Shown in pieces: positions 39,863 to 52,574 of a DNA stretch of 64,000 bases; the first letter of the stretch is position 1; each line of letters begins with the position of its first letter. Source of the DNA: Sphingobium trunci (GTDB taxonomy: Bacteria > Pseudomonadota > Alphaproteobacteria > Sphingomonadales > Sphingomonadaceae); the NCBI RefSeq assembly GCF_022664535.1, contig NZ_JAKUJY010000005.1:62001-126000 (forward strand), written 5' to 3'. The translations under genes were made by a program, and so were the position numbers. The notes beneath the pieces were generated by a model. That model was not told the origin of the DNA. It did no database searches and saw nothing but the letters and a program-made list of their open reading frames with translations.

Positions 39863-41527
39863 TTGCTGACCAATCTCTCCATCCGCAATGTCGTGCTGAT
39901 CGAGGCACTGGACCTGGATTTCGGGCCGGGCCTGGGCGTGCTGACCGGGGAGACGGGCGCGGGCAAGTCGATCCTGCTCGATTCGCTGGGGCTGGCGCTG
40001 GGCGCCCGCGCCGACAGCGGCCTTGTCCGCAACGGGGAGGCGCAGGCCAGCGTCACCGCGACCTTCGACACGCCCGATGCCGACCATCGCGCCCATGATC
40101 TGCTGGCCGGCAATGGCATCGATCTGGAGCCGGGCGAGCCGCTCATCATCCGCCGCACCGTGAAGGCGGACGGCGGCAGCCGCGCCTTCATCAACGATCA
40201 GGCCTGTTCGGCGGCCCTGCTGCGCGACCTTGGCAGTGCGCTGGTCGAAATCCACGGCCAGCATGACGATCGCGGCCTGCTGAACCCGCGCGGCCACCGG
40301 GCCTTGCTCGACGCCTATGGCCGATGCGACACGGGCGCGGTCAGCGGCGCCTATCACGCCTGGCGCGCCGCCGCCGACCGCCTGACGGAAAGCCGTGAAG
40401 CCGTCCAAAGTGCCGCCCGCGACCGCGATTATCTGACCCATGCGGTGGACGAACTCACCCGCTTCGCGCCCGAAGCCGGGGAGGAGGAGGTTTTGGCCGG
40501 GGAGCGCGCGACCATGCAGAAGGGCGCGCGCCTTGCCGACGATCTCGTCGCCGTCACCGAATGTTTCACCGGCTCCGATGGCGGCCTTGCCCAGTTGCGC
40601 CAGGCCGCCCGTCGCCTTGACCGCATCGCCGGCGAATATGAGCCGCTGGCCGAAGTCCTGGCCGCGCTCGACCGCGCCGTCATCGAAGCCAGCGAGGCCG
40701 AGGATCGGCTGAACGAAGCGGCGGAAGCCCTCAGTTTCGACCCCGCCCGTCTGGATGCGATCGAAACCCGCCTGTTCGACCTGCGCGGATTGGCGCGCAA
40801 GCATCAGGTCGCACCGGACGAGCTGGCCGCCCTGCGCGACGAGATGGCCGCTAAACTGGCCGCGATCGAAGGGGGAGAGGAACATCTCGCCGCCCTCGAG
40901 GCCGAGGTGAAGGCGAAGGCCGCCATCTATCGTCAGGCCGCCCAGGCCCTGTCCGGCGAACGCCAGACGGCGGCGGGCAAGCTGGACGCCGCCGTTGCCG
41001 CCGAACTCGCGCCGCTGAAGCTCGACGCCGCCCGTTTCCGCACGGTGGTCGCGCCGCAGGAGGAGGGGCAATGGGGCGTGCATGGCATGGACCGGGTGGA
41101 GTTCGAAATCTCCACCAATCCCGGCGCGCCCTTCGCTCCGCTGGTCAAGATCGCGAGCGGGGGCGAACTTTCCCGCTTCATCCTGGCGCTCAAGGTCGCG
41201 CTGGCCGAGCAGGGCGGCGCGGACACGCTGATCTTCGACGAGATCGACCGCGGGGTAGGGGGCGCCGTCGCCTCCGCCATTGGCGATCGTCTGGCGCGCC
41301 TGTCGCGCACCAACCAGATCCTCGTCGTCACCCACAGTCCGCAGGTGGCGGCGCGGGGGGCGGGCCATATGCTGATCGCGAAATCGAGCGACGGCACGGT
41401 GACGCGAACCGGCGTCCACAGGTTGAGCGACGGCGAACGGCGCGAGGAAATCGCGCGGATGCTCTCCGGCACGGAAATCACCGCCGAGGCCCGCGCCCAG
41501 GCGGAAAGATTGCTGGAGAAATCATAG
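39863..41527 (+). CDS. recN: DNA repair protein RecN
   Basis: 554 residues, the usual size. RecN is an SMC-like ATPase acting in double-strand break repair. Walker A GETGAGKS (residues 28-35), an ABC signature region KIASGGELSRFILALK near 430, and Walker B LIFDEIDRGVGG, with coiled-coil arms (about 150-370) between. I chose the TTG at 39863 because the strong purine-rich site precedes it and it directly opens LLTNLSIRNVVLIE; no ATG/GTG start fits. Confidence 0.95.
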   Translation: MLTNLSIRNVVLIEALDLDFGPGLGVLTGETGAGKSILLDSLGLALGARADSGLVRNGEAQASVTATFDTPDADHRAHDLLAGNGIDLEPGEPLIIRRTVKADGGSRAFINDQACSAALLRDLGSALVEIHGQHDDRGLLNPRGHRALLDAYGRCDTGAVSGAYHAWRAAADRLTESREAVQSAARDRDYLTHAVDELTRFAPEAGEEEVLAGERATMQKGARLADDLVAVTECFTGSDGGLAQLRQAARRLDRIAGEYEPLAEVLAALDRAVIEASEAEDRLNEAAEALSFDPARLDAIETRLFDLRGLARKHQVAPDELAALRDEMAAKLAAIEGGEEHLAALEAEVKAKAAIYRQAAQALSGERQTAAGKLDAAVAAELAPLKLDAARFRTVVAPQEEGQWGVHGMDRVEFEISTNPGAPFAPLVKIASGGELSRFILALKVALAEQGGADTLIFDEIDRGVGGAVASAIGDRLARLSRTNQILVVTHSPQVAARGAGHMLIAKSSDGTVTRTGVHRLSDGERREEIARMLSGTEITAEARAQAERLLEKS

Positions 41528-41538
41528 GAGATCGGTTC

Positions 41539-41994
41539 ATGACGGGCCATGAACAGTCCATCCCGTCGAAAGATGGAGAGGGGGACCAGCCGCAGGCTGG
41601 TGGAAGGGAAAATGCGCGAGGCCTCCCCTCTCGCAGAGACATGCTCAGGCTCACTACCGCAGGCTTCGCCGTCAGCGTCGTCCCCGCCTTGGCGCAGGAA
41701 GCCCAGCCCAAATTCGGCCTGATCGGCCAGATGCTCGCCCAACCCGGCAAGCGCGACGAACTGCTCGGCTATCTCAGCCAAGCGACCGGCGCCATGCCGG
41801 GCTGCCTCTCCTATGTCATCGCGCTCGACGCGGCGAACCCGGACGCGCTCTGGATCACCGAAGTCTGGGACAGCTGCGAAAGCCACGCGGCCTCGCTCAG
41901 GCTCCCCGCCGTCCGCGCCGCCATCGCCAAGGCCCGCCCGATCATTGCGGGCTTCCCCCAGCATTTCGAAACCGTGCCCGTGGCCGGAGTCTGA
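41539..41994 (+). CDS. Putative quinol monooxygenase (ABM domain) with Tat-like signal
   Basis: 151 residues. The N-terminus contains a twin-arginine-like SRRDMLRLTTAGFAVSVVPALA, suggesting export by Tat. The rest is a ferredoxin-like ABM domain (LIGQMLAQPGKRDELLGYLSQATGAMPGCLSY ... LWITEVWDS), the family of small cofactor-free monooxygenases such as YgiN. The ATG follows TAGGAGA 11-17 nt upstream. Substrate not known. It lies 11 nt after recN. Confidence 0.75.
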   Translation: MTGHEQSIPSKDGEGDQPQAGGRENARGLPSRRDMLRLTTAGFAVSVVPALAQEAQPKFGLIGQMLAQPGKRDELLGYLSQATGAMPGCLSYVIALDAANPDALWITEVWDSCESHAASLRLPAVRAAIAKARPIIAGFPQHFETVPVAGV

Positions 41995-41996
41995 AC

Positions 41997-44334
<2,338 letters not shown>

Positions 44335-44355
44335 GGCGCCCGCCGCCCGACGGCA

Positions 44356-45222
44356 TCAGGCGGCGCCTTCCAGCTTGTCCTGCGTCCGCGTCAGGAAGTC
44401 GCTGGCGTCATGGCGCTCATGCAGTTGCTCTTCCAGCGGCCCGCTCGCCTTGTTGACGATCCGTCCGCGCTTCACCGCCGGTCGCGCGTCGATCCGTTCC
44501 GCCCAGCGCAGCACATGGCTGTAGCTCTGCGCGTCCAGAAACTCCGCCGCGCCATAGGCCCGGTTCAGCACGACCCCACCATACCAGGGCCAGATCGCCA
44601 TGTCGGCGATCGTATATTCGTCGCCCGCCATATAGTCATTGTCCGCCAGATGGTGGTCCAGCACGTCGAGTTGCCGCTTCACCTCCATGGTGTAGCGGTT
44701 GATCGCATATTCGAACTTCTCGGGCGCATAGGCGAAGAAATGCCCGAACCCGCCGCCCAGCAGCGGCGCGCTGCCCATCTGCCAGAACAGCCAATTGAGC
44801 GTTTCGGTGCGCTTGGCCGGATCGGTGGGCAGGAAGGCGCCGAACTTCTCGGCCAGGTAGACCAGGATCGAACCGGATTCGAACACCCGGCGCGGCGGCG
44901 ATACGCCATGGTCCATCAGCGCGGGAATCTTGCTGTTCGGATTGACCGACACGAATCCGCTGCCGAACTGGTCGCCATCGCCGATACGGATCAGCCAGGC
45001 ATCATATTCGGCGTCTTTGCCCGCCTCCAGCAATTCCTCCAGCAGGATCGTCACCTTCTGCCCATTGGGCGTGGCGAGCGAATAGAGTTGCAGCGGATGC
45101 TTGCCGACGGGCAGATCCCTGTCATGGGTCGGTCCGGCGATCGGCCGGTTGATATTGGCGAAGGCGCCGCCATTCTCCTTGTCCCAGGTCCAGACGCGGG
45201 GCGGGGTATAGCTGTCGGTCAT
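44356..45222 (-). CDS. yghU: YghU-type glutathione S-transferase
   Basis: 288 residues, the YghU length. The N-terminal thioredoxin-fold part begins PLQLYSLATPNGQKVTILLEELLEAG and carries the TPNG motif of the Nu-class; the ESGSILVYLAEKFG segment binds the glutathione gamma-glutamyl moiety. These enzymes bind two glutathiones and reduce disulfides and peroxides. The ATG at 45222 is preferred (MTDSYTPPRVW); the preceding in-frame sequence to 45414 is non-coding. Convergent with ligA. Confidence 0.93.
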   Translation of the reverse strand: MTDSYTPPRVWTWDKENGGAFANINRPIAGPTHDRDLPVGKHPLQLYSLATPNGQKVTILLEELLEAGKDAEYDAWLIRIGDGDQFGSGFVSVNPNSKIPALMDHGVSPPRRVFESGSILVYLAEKFGAFLPTDPAKRTETLNWLFWQMGSAPLLGGGFGHFFAYAPEKFEYAINRYTMEVKRQLDVLDHHLADNDYMAGDEYTIADMAIWPWYGGVVLNRAYGAAEFLDAQSYSHVLRWAERIDARPAVKRGRIVNKASGPLEEQLHERHDASDFLTRTQDKLEGAA

Positions 45223-45342
45223 GCGTTGCGATCCCTTTCGAGGACTTTGAATGAACGGCGGCGGGTGGCAGCGGCGCCCACCGGTCAGCGCTAGGTAGGG
45301 ATCATCATCGCCCGGAAAAACCCGCCCCCCTGAAAGCCGCAT

Positions 45343-45371
45343 AAAAAAGGGCGGCCCAAGGGAGGCCGCCC
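45343..45371 (-). terminator. Intrinsic terminator of the TonB receptor gene
   Basis: On the minus strand a perfect 8-bp stem GGGCGGCC / GGCCGCCC with a 7-nt loop is followed by six T, 24 nt past the receptor stop. Confidence 0.93.
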
Positions 45372-45394
45372 TTTCTCCCCCCATTGGCGGAGGA

Positions 45395-48391
45395 TCAGAA
45401 TTTGAAGCTCGCACCCGCCTTGAAGGTGCGCCCGATCAGTCCGGCATAATGCCAGGTGGTCAGGAAGTTGGGCGAGCTTGCGTAGGATTGCGGCGCGATC
45501 GGCGCGCGGGCGCCGAACACATTGCCGACATTGGCGAAGATCTTGAAATTGTCGTTGACCTCCAGCGCCGCGTTCATGTCCACGGTGATGAACCGCTTGA
45601 TGGTGCAGAACTTGTTGCCATTGGCGGGCGTCTTGTAGAGCCCGTTGGCGCAGGAGAGGTCGTAGACGCCATTGACAGGCGAGACCTGGTCAGCGCTGAC
45701 GCCCTTGATCTTGCCGACATAATAGGCGGTCGTGCTGAAGGAGAACTTGCCGATCTCCAGCGTGTTCTGCCAGTTGCCGCGCCAGTCCGGCGTGCCGTTG
45801 CCCGACGACAGGTCGTAGGGGCCAAGCGTACCGGCATATTTCTGGACACCCGAGGAGGTGTGCAGGTCATATTGAATGACATGGGTCGCTTCGATACGGC
45901 TGGTCAGCTTCACATTGTCGCTGATCGGGATGATCGTCGTGGCCGACGCGTCGATGCCGGAGGTGATCGCATAGTTGGCGTTCACGAACGGCGCGTTCAG
46001 GATCAGCAGGCGGGGCAGGGCGTTGGGGAAGAGCGGATCGACCGCGTCCACCGTGTTGACCGAATAGCCCGGAGCCGCCGCCATGACGGCAGCTTCGGCC
46101 TGCGCCAGGTTCGATGCGCCGTAATAGGCTGCGATCGCCTTGCTCGAATCCGGCCCGGCGACGATCAGGTCCGACTTCTTCACATTATAATAGTCGACCG
46201 TCAGGCTGAGCCAGCGCACTGGCTCGAAGATCGCGCCCAGGGTGAAGCTGCGCGACTTTTCCGGCTTCAGGTCCGGATTGCCGACATAGCCACGGCCCAG
46301 CGAATAGGCGAGATTATAGGCATTGCCGTTCGCATTGCAGGCCGTCGCAGTGCCGGTGCCACCATGCGCCAGGATGAAATTGCAGGGCGGGGTGGTGGTG
46401 ACGAAGCCCGCATATTGACTGCGCGCCCCCGATTCGGCGAAGGTCGGCGCACGGAAGCCCTGGGAATAGGTGCCGCGAAGCGCGATCTGCTTGATCGGTG
46501 CGAACTTGACGCCGACCTTCGGGGAGAAGTGACTGAAGCCCTCCGAATAATGGTCGTACCGGCCGGATGCGTTGACTTCCAATATGTCGAGCACGGGTGC
46601 CTGGATTTCGAAATAGGCGGCCGACACGGTATGCTTGCCGAACGCCGAGGAGGTGGTCAGCGTCCAGGTGTCCAGCGCTGCGTTCTGGTTGTTGTTCTCC
46701 AACTGCTCATGCCGCACCTGGCCGCCCACGGCGACCATCAGCGGACCGCCGGGAAGATCGGCCAGCCGCTTCGTGACCGAGGCGTCGATCGAGTACATTT
46801 CCGAGAAGGATTTGGTCGTCTTGTCCGGCGCGATGAAGTCGCGGACGGCCTGGCTGTTCGACTGCGGATTGACGAAGTTGTAGGCGCCCGTGTTGATCGC
46901 GTTCAGCGTGTTGGCGATGTTCAGATAGCCGTGCTGGACGATCTCCAGATTGTCGCGGGCGTAGACGCCGTCGACCTTCCAGTTCCAGTCGTTGCCGAAC
47001 GATCCGTTCAGGCCGCTGGCAAAGCGCCAGACTTCATTGGTACGCTCGCTGCCTGCCGCGATGTCGCCGAACAGATAGTAGATGCGGGCGGCGCCATTGT
47101 TCGGATCGTTGGCGAAGGCTGCCGCATAGGGATTGTTCGGGTTCAGGCGGCGATCCGCCGCCGTCGCGCAGTTGACCCCTGTCGAACAGATATAGACCGG
47201 CAGCACGATGCCCGGATTGCTCGATGCCAGCGATGGCGCGGCGCCATAGGGCTGGGTGTTGCGCAGTGCGCGGGGCTGGTTCTTGATGCTGACATAGCTG
47301 TTCGAATAGCTGCCCGTCAGATAGCCTTCGATATTGTCCGACAGGCGCAGGCTGACGCGGCCGTTGATCGACCATTTGCGCTGCAGTGGGGCAAGCTGGT
47401 TATATTCGTCTTCCAGATTATGCTTGCAGCCCACGCCATTCACAGTGGAACTGGTCTGCGTATAGGTGCCGCCCGCGCAATCGGCCAGATTCAGCGTCTG
47501 GAACTGGGTGGACAGCGCCGTGGGCGATCCGGCCAGCGGATTGTTGAGGTCGGTCTGACGCACCCGCACGACCACCGCGTTGGGCGTGGCCGTCGTCAGT
47601 GAATGGTCGGCCGCATTATTGTCATTGCCGCCGATCGAGGTCAGGTCGCGATTATTATAGGGAAAGCCGCGGCTGTGGTTGGTGACCCGGCCGTCGCGCT
47701 GATATTCGCCGTTGATATAGACGTTGAAGCCCGATTCCTGATAGTCGCCATAGCCAGCGGTGAGTGACAGGCGCTGGTGGCCCGCATCCCCGGCAGAGGC
47801 CGCGCCGGCTTCTGCGGAACCCGCAATGCCGGTGAACTGCTTCTTCAGGATCAGGTTGACCACGCCGCCGATCGCATCCGCACCGTAGGTCGAGGACGCG
47901 CCGTCCTTCAACACCTCGATCCGCTCGACCAGGCTGAACGGGATCGAATTCAGGTCTACATAGCTGTTATGGCCATCGTCGCTGATCGGGAAATTGGTGG
48001 AACGCAGGCCGTCGACCAGCACCAGGGTGGACGATACGCCAAGGCCGCGAAGCGAGACCGCCGCACCGCCCGCGGAAAAGCCGCTCTGGAAACCGACGCC
48101 GATCGAACCCGCGCCGTCGGCCGAAACGGAACGGATCGCGTCGGCCGCGGTGGTGATCCCTGCGCGTTCCAGCGCCTGTGCCGTCAGGACGGTGACAGGC
48201 GATGGTGTTTCGGTGTCGGTGCGCCGGAACAGCGATCCCGTGACCACGATGGTTTCGCTTTCATCGCTACCTGTCGATGCCTGCGGCTGCGTCTGCGCCA
48301 TGGCCGGGGCGACTGTCATGCCGCCCAGCGCTGCGAGCGCAAGAGTAGAAAGGGCCGCGCCATTGCGCAGCCTAACGAACATGTTCGTCAT
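45395..48391 (-). CDS. TonB-dependent outer-membrane receptor
   Basis: 998 residues. Signal peptide to about residue 32 (ends AMAQ), TonB-box-like ETIVVTGS (about 46-53), plug domain (about 60-190: SPVTVLTAQALERAG, ADAIGGVVNLILKK) and a 22-strand barrel ending in an aromatic (GASFKF). It should take up a large ligand energised by TonB-ExbBD; substrate unknown. Strong, well-formed genes of this type are abundant in sphingomonads, where they import glycans, siderophores and aromatics. No transporter or regulator gene is adjacent to hint at the ligand. GGGGAAA precedes the ATG. Confidence 0.95.
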   Translation of the reverse strand: MTNMFVRLRNGAALSTLALAALGGMTVAPAMAQTQPQASTGSDESETIVVTGSLFRRTDTETPSPVTVLTAQALERAGITTAADAIRSVSADGAGSIGVGFQSGFSAGGAAVSLRGLGVSSTLVLVDGLRSTNFPISDDGHNSYVDLNSIPFSLVERIEVLKDGASSTYGADAIGGVVNLILKKQFTGIAGSAEAGAASAGDAGHQRLSLTAGYGDYQESGFNVYINGEYQRDGRVTNHSRGFPYNNRDLTSIGGNDNNAADHSLTTATPNAVVVRVRQTDLNNPLAGSPTALSTQFQTLNLADCAGGTYTQTSSTVNGVGCKHNLEDEYNQLAPLQRKWSINGRVSLRLSDNIEGYLTGSYSNSYVSIKNQPRALRNTQPYGAAPSLASSNPGIVLPVYICSTGVNCATAADRRLNPNNPYAAAFANDPNNGAARIYYLFGDIAAGSERTNEVWRFASGLNGSFGNDWNWKVDGVYARDNLEIVQHGYLNIANTLNAINTGAYNFVNPQSNSQAVRDFIAPDKTTKSFSEMYSIDASVTKRLADLPGGPLMVAVGGQVRHEQLENNNQNAALDTWTLTTSSAFGKHTVSAAYFEIQAPVLDILEVNASGRYDHYSEGFSHFSPKVGVKFAPIKQIALRGTYSQGFRAPTFAESGARSQYAGFVTTTPPCNFILAHGGTGTATACNANGNAYNLAYSLGRGYVGNPDLKPEKSRSFTLGAIFEPVRWLSLTVDYYNVKKSDLIVAGPDSSKAIAAYYGASNLAQAEAAVMAAAPGYSVNTVDAVDPLFPNALPRLLILNAPFVNANYAITSGIDASATTIIPISDNVKLTSRIEATHVIQYDLHTSSGVQKYAGTLGPYDLSSGNGTPDWRGNWQNTLEIGKFSFSTTAYYVGKIKGVSADQVSPVNGVYDLSCANGLYKTPANGNKFCTIKRFITVDMNAALEVNDNFKIFANVGNVFGARAPIAPQSYASSPNFLTTWHYAGLIGRTFKAGASFKF

Positions 48392-48665
48392 GGACTGAAA
48401 TTTCCCCTGTTTGTGCGCGCTCCCCGCCTATGGCGTAAGCATCGCGCGATCCTCTGTCGGTTTCCCTTTCGAGAAAGCCGGACTTTGCCTGAGGTGCCGC
48501 TTACTTTTACGGTCGTAAAGCAATTTTGCGAACCACTGTTGGACGTTTGTAAGATTTTCTTCCGTTGATGTAATATTGCAACAGTGAGCTTCCCGGGGTT
48601 GACCAAAGCGTAAGCGTGGCTGCTCCGCATGGCATCACGACGCGAAAAAATCCGCTCATCGCATC

Positions 48666-48694
48666 TTGACCCCCAGCTTCGCCGATCCATATGA
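48666..48694 (+). promoter_or_regulatory. groESL promoter
   Basis: TTGACC (48666-48671) and ATATGA (48689-48694) with 17 nt between them, a plausible housekeeping -35/-10 pair. The expected start lies at the CIRCE left arm, so HrcA bound there would block initiation. Confidence 0.6.
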
Positions 48695-48701
48695 AACGGC
48701 G

Positions 48702-48728
48702 CTGGCACTCCCTGATAGAGAGTGCTAA
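48702..48728 (+). promoter_or_regulatory. CIRCE element (HrcA operator) of groESL
   Basis: CTGGCACTC-N9-GAGTGCTAA, matching the CIRCE consensus TTAGCACTC-N9-GAGTGCTAA except at two positions in the left arm. It lies 95 nt before groES. HrcA repression of groESL in unstressed cells is expected. Confidence 0.93.
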
Positions 48729-48822
48729 CAAGCACGGGTTCATTCGGGAGAGGGAGCTGGATTCGCTTCAGGGCGGGGCCATCCCATCCCATTCAACGTC
48801 GTAAAAGGGAAAGGCACACAAC

Positions 48823-49110
48823 ATGGCATTTCGTCCGTTGCATGACCGCGTTCTCGTTCGCCGCGTAGAGGCGGAAGAGAAGACTGCCGGCGGCATCATC
48901 ATCCCCGACACCGCCAAGGAAAAGCCGCAGGAAGGCGAGATCGTCGCCGTCGGCACCGGCATCAAGGCCGAAGACGGCAAGGTGACCCCGCTGGACGTCA
49001 AGGCGGGTGACCGCGTCCTGTTCGGCAAGTGGTCCGGCACCGAAGTCAAGGTCGACGGTGAAGACCTGCTGATCATGAAGGAATCGGACATTCTGGGTGT
49101 TGTCGCCTAA
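48823..49110 (+). CDS. groES: Co-chaperonin GroES
   Basis: 95 residues, canonical. Caps the GroEL cavity. The mobile loop [21 protein letters not shown] (about 18-38) is intact. AAGGGAAAGG precedes the ATG by about 10 nt. Under a CIRCE operator; groEL follows after 76 nt. Confidence 0.98.
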   Translation: MAFRPLHDRVLVRRVEAEEKTAGGIIIPDTAKEKPQEGEIVAVGTGIKAEDGKVTPLDVKAGDRVLFGKWSGTEVKVDGEDLLIMKESDILGVVA

Positions 49111-49138
49111 AGGCGACGGGCTGGGCGTTGTCGCCTGA

Positions 49139-50830
<1,692 letters not shown>

Positions 50831-50840
50831 AGCGATGGAT

Positions 50841-50944
50841 GCGGGTGGGTTCAGGCCCACCCGCCATTTCATCGCGGCAGAAGGGCATTCCTGCTCCTGT
50901 CCGAAAATGGCGAAAGGCCGGTGGAGCAATCCACCGGCCTTTTT
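50841..50944 (+). terminator. groEL terminators
   Basis: First, a 9-bp stem GCGGGTGGG / CCCACCCGC (50841-50864) without a T-run. Then a very strong hairpin: AAAGGCCGGTGGA (50913-50925), loop GCAA, TCCACCGGCCTTT (50930-50942) running into further T. The second is the intrinsic terminator. Confidence 0.93.
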
Positions 50945-51063
50945 CCTTGCGCGGAATGGAAGGCGGAGCTTCCAACCCTTTCCATCGGGAATAGCGTGAA
51001 CCGCGCGTTTCCTCCCCCGGGAGAGGATAGGTTCGCCACTGGCCATAGCCGCCATCCGTTTCA

Positions 51064-51092
51064 TTGACGCTCCACCATCAAGGGGCGTAAAT
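51064..51092 (+). promoter_or_regulatory. Promoter of the secreted protein gene at 51120
   Basis: TTGACG (51064-51069), 17-nt spacer, GTAAAT (51087-51092), ending 27 nt before the ATG. Fits a housekeeping sigma-70 promoter. The rest of the 289 nt after groEL holds only the terminators. Confidence 0.5.
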
Positions 51093-51119
51093 TGGCCGCT
51101 GACACCCTGCCGAAAGACC

Positions 51120-51707
51120 ATGTCCATGACGATCACGGCTTTGCGCAAGCGCTGGACAAGGGCACTGGCGATGACCGCCATGGCTTTGCCGTTCATGAAC
51201 CCCGCCCCGGCGTCGGCGCAATCGGTGATCCTGCCCGAAGGCATGGCGATCCCTCTGGAAACCCGCCAGGACATCTCCTCCAAATCGGCGCATAAGGGCG
51301 ACAGGGTCGAACTGGCCGTGGCCAGGCCCGTCACCATCGGCGGCATCACCGTCATAGCGGCCGGAACCCCGGTAACGGGCGAAGTCACCCGCGCGAGCGG
51401 CAATGGCCTGCTGGGCCGGTCCGGCAAGCTGGATATCCAGGTCACCAGCCTTCGGACGGGCCAACTCACCATTCCCCTGCGCGGCGAGCGCGATGCGAAA
51501 GGCAGGTCGGGCACGCTGGGGGCCGTCGGCGCGGGTATCGTCTTCCTGCCCCTGGCGATCCTGGTCCGCGGCAGGAGCGCCAGGGTGCCAGCGGGCACGA
51601 CATTCGAAGTCTATGTCGCCAAGGAGATGGTGGTCGCTTCCGGCGCGCCTGCCCAGCCGGACAGCGCAATCAGGTCCATCGACCCCAACGCAGCCCTCGC
51701 TCGCTAA
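51120..51707 (+). CDS. Secreted protein of unknown function
   Basis: 195 residues. A long signal peptide (basic RKRWTRALAM then hydrophobic, cleavage near ASAQ, residue 34) predicts periplasmic or outer-membrane location. The mature part contains beta-rich segments (GMAIPLETRQDISSKSAHKGDRVELAV, TGEVTRASGNGLLGRSGKLDI) and a GRSARVPAGTTFEVYV motif that I associate with a recurring alphaproteobacterial domain of unknown role. The ATG at 51126 is an alternative start. Confidence 0.65.
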   Translation: MSMTITALRKRWTRALAMTAMALPFMNPAPASAQSVILPEGMAIPLETRQDISSKSAHKGDRVELAVARPVTIGGITVIAAGTPVTGEVTRASGNGLLGRSGKLDIQVTSLRTGQLTIPLRGERDAKGRSGTLGAVGAGIVFLPLAILVRGRSARVPAGTTFEVYVAKEMVVASGAPAQPDSAIRSIDPNAALAR

Positions 51708-51723
51708 ATCCTTCCGGCGGAGG

Positions 51724-52404
51724 TCATGCGGCGGCGACCACCAGCATGTGCATTCTCGCGCGGACGCGAAACCCCAGCGTCTGGTACAGGGCGACCGTCG
51801 CGTCATGCGCTGCATAGGCATGGAGGAAGGGCGTTTCCCCCCGCTCCAGCATGGCTTGCGCGACGATCCGCATCAGTCCCTTGGCATAGCCCTTGCCCCG
51901 GTGCTCCGGATGGGTGCAGACCCCGCTCACCTCGGCAAAGCCGGGCATCCGCATCCGCTCTCCTGCCATGGCGATCAGCTTGCCCCGGTCGCGGATCCCG
52001 ATGAACCGCCCCAGCCGATGGGTGAGGGGCAGGAACGGTCCCGGCTTGGTCATCAGTGCCAGCGCCCGCATCTCGGCGGCATCGTCTTCGGTCAGGAGCA
52101 ATGGTTCGATCGAGGAGGCTTCTCCCATGATCGCCTCCGCCACCATCTGCACCAGCATGGCTTCCCGCACCGTCCGGGTGCCGGGCGGCGCGACGACCGG
52201 GGCTGGCTCGACAATCCATGCCTCGCCACTTTCCGGTACCAATGCCGCCAGCGCGGCCTGCGATTCAGCCCTTTCGTCGGCGGCTGCGGCGAAAGGGCCG
52301 TAACGCGGATCGATCCGCAGCGCGCGGGCATCCCCCTGCGCCAGGGAGGACCAGCCGCTGTTCAACGCGTTCCAGACCGGACGATGAAGGGGGTGGGATG
52401 TCAT
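51724..52404 (-). CDS. GNAT family N-acetyltransferase
   Basis: 226 residues. The C-terminal GNAT domain (about 85-220) has the acetyl-CoA loop VCTHPEHRGKGYAKGL and a late ALYQTLGFRVRARM segment. Close to the FR47-like subgroup. The acyl acceptor is unknown. The N-terminal 80 residues are less conserved-looking. Convergent with the secreted protein gene, 16 nt apart. Confidence 0.87.
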   Translation of the reverse strand: MTSHPLHRPVWNALNSGWSSLAQGDARALRIDPRYGPFAAAADERAESQAALAALVPESGEAWIVEPAPVVAPPGTRTVREAMLVQMVAEAIMGEASSIEPLLLTEDDAAEMRALALMTKPGPFLPLTHRLGRFIGIRDRGKLIAMAGERMRMPGFAEVSGVCTHPEHRGKGYAKGLMRIVAQAMLERGETPFLHAYAAHDATVALYQTLGFRVRARMHMLVVAAA

Positions 52405-52574
52405 GACCGATGCTTTTTCCCGCGACCGGCAGGGAAATCAAGGCTTCCCGGCCTCGCCGGGGCGCCCAACCCCGTGAAAGTGACCGAATCCGTAACGACC
52501 CCCTCATTCCGGACGTCTTTACCAAGGGGTGATTTACCAAATGGAAATCATGTTTCGCCAATGGTGGTGGAGAC

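Larger units (their letters stand above)
48392..48822. other. 431-bp divergent intergenic region, TonB receptor / groESL
   Basis: No gene seen. The right half carries the groESL promoter and CIRCE. The left half, upstream of the receptor, is AT-richer and has a long-spaced inverted repeat CACTGTTG (48534-48541) / CAACAGTG (48589-48596), 47 nt apart, which could serve the receptor. Confidence 0.5.

Noticed and set aside
45449-47602. 717-residue plus-strand ORF inside the TonB receptor
   Set aside because: Antisense to a well-formed receptor; composition is typical of shadow frames.
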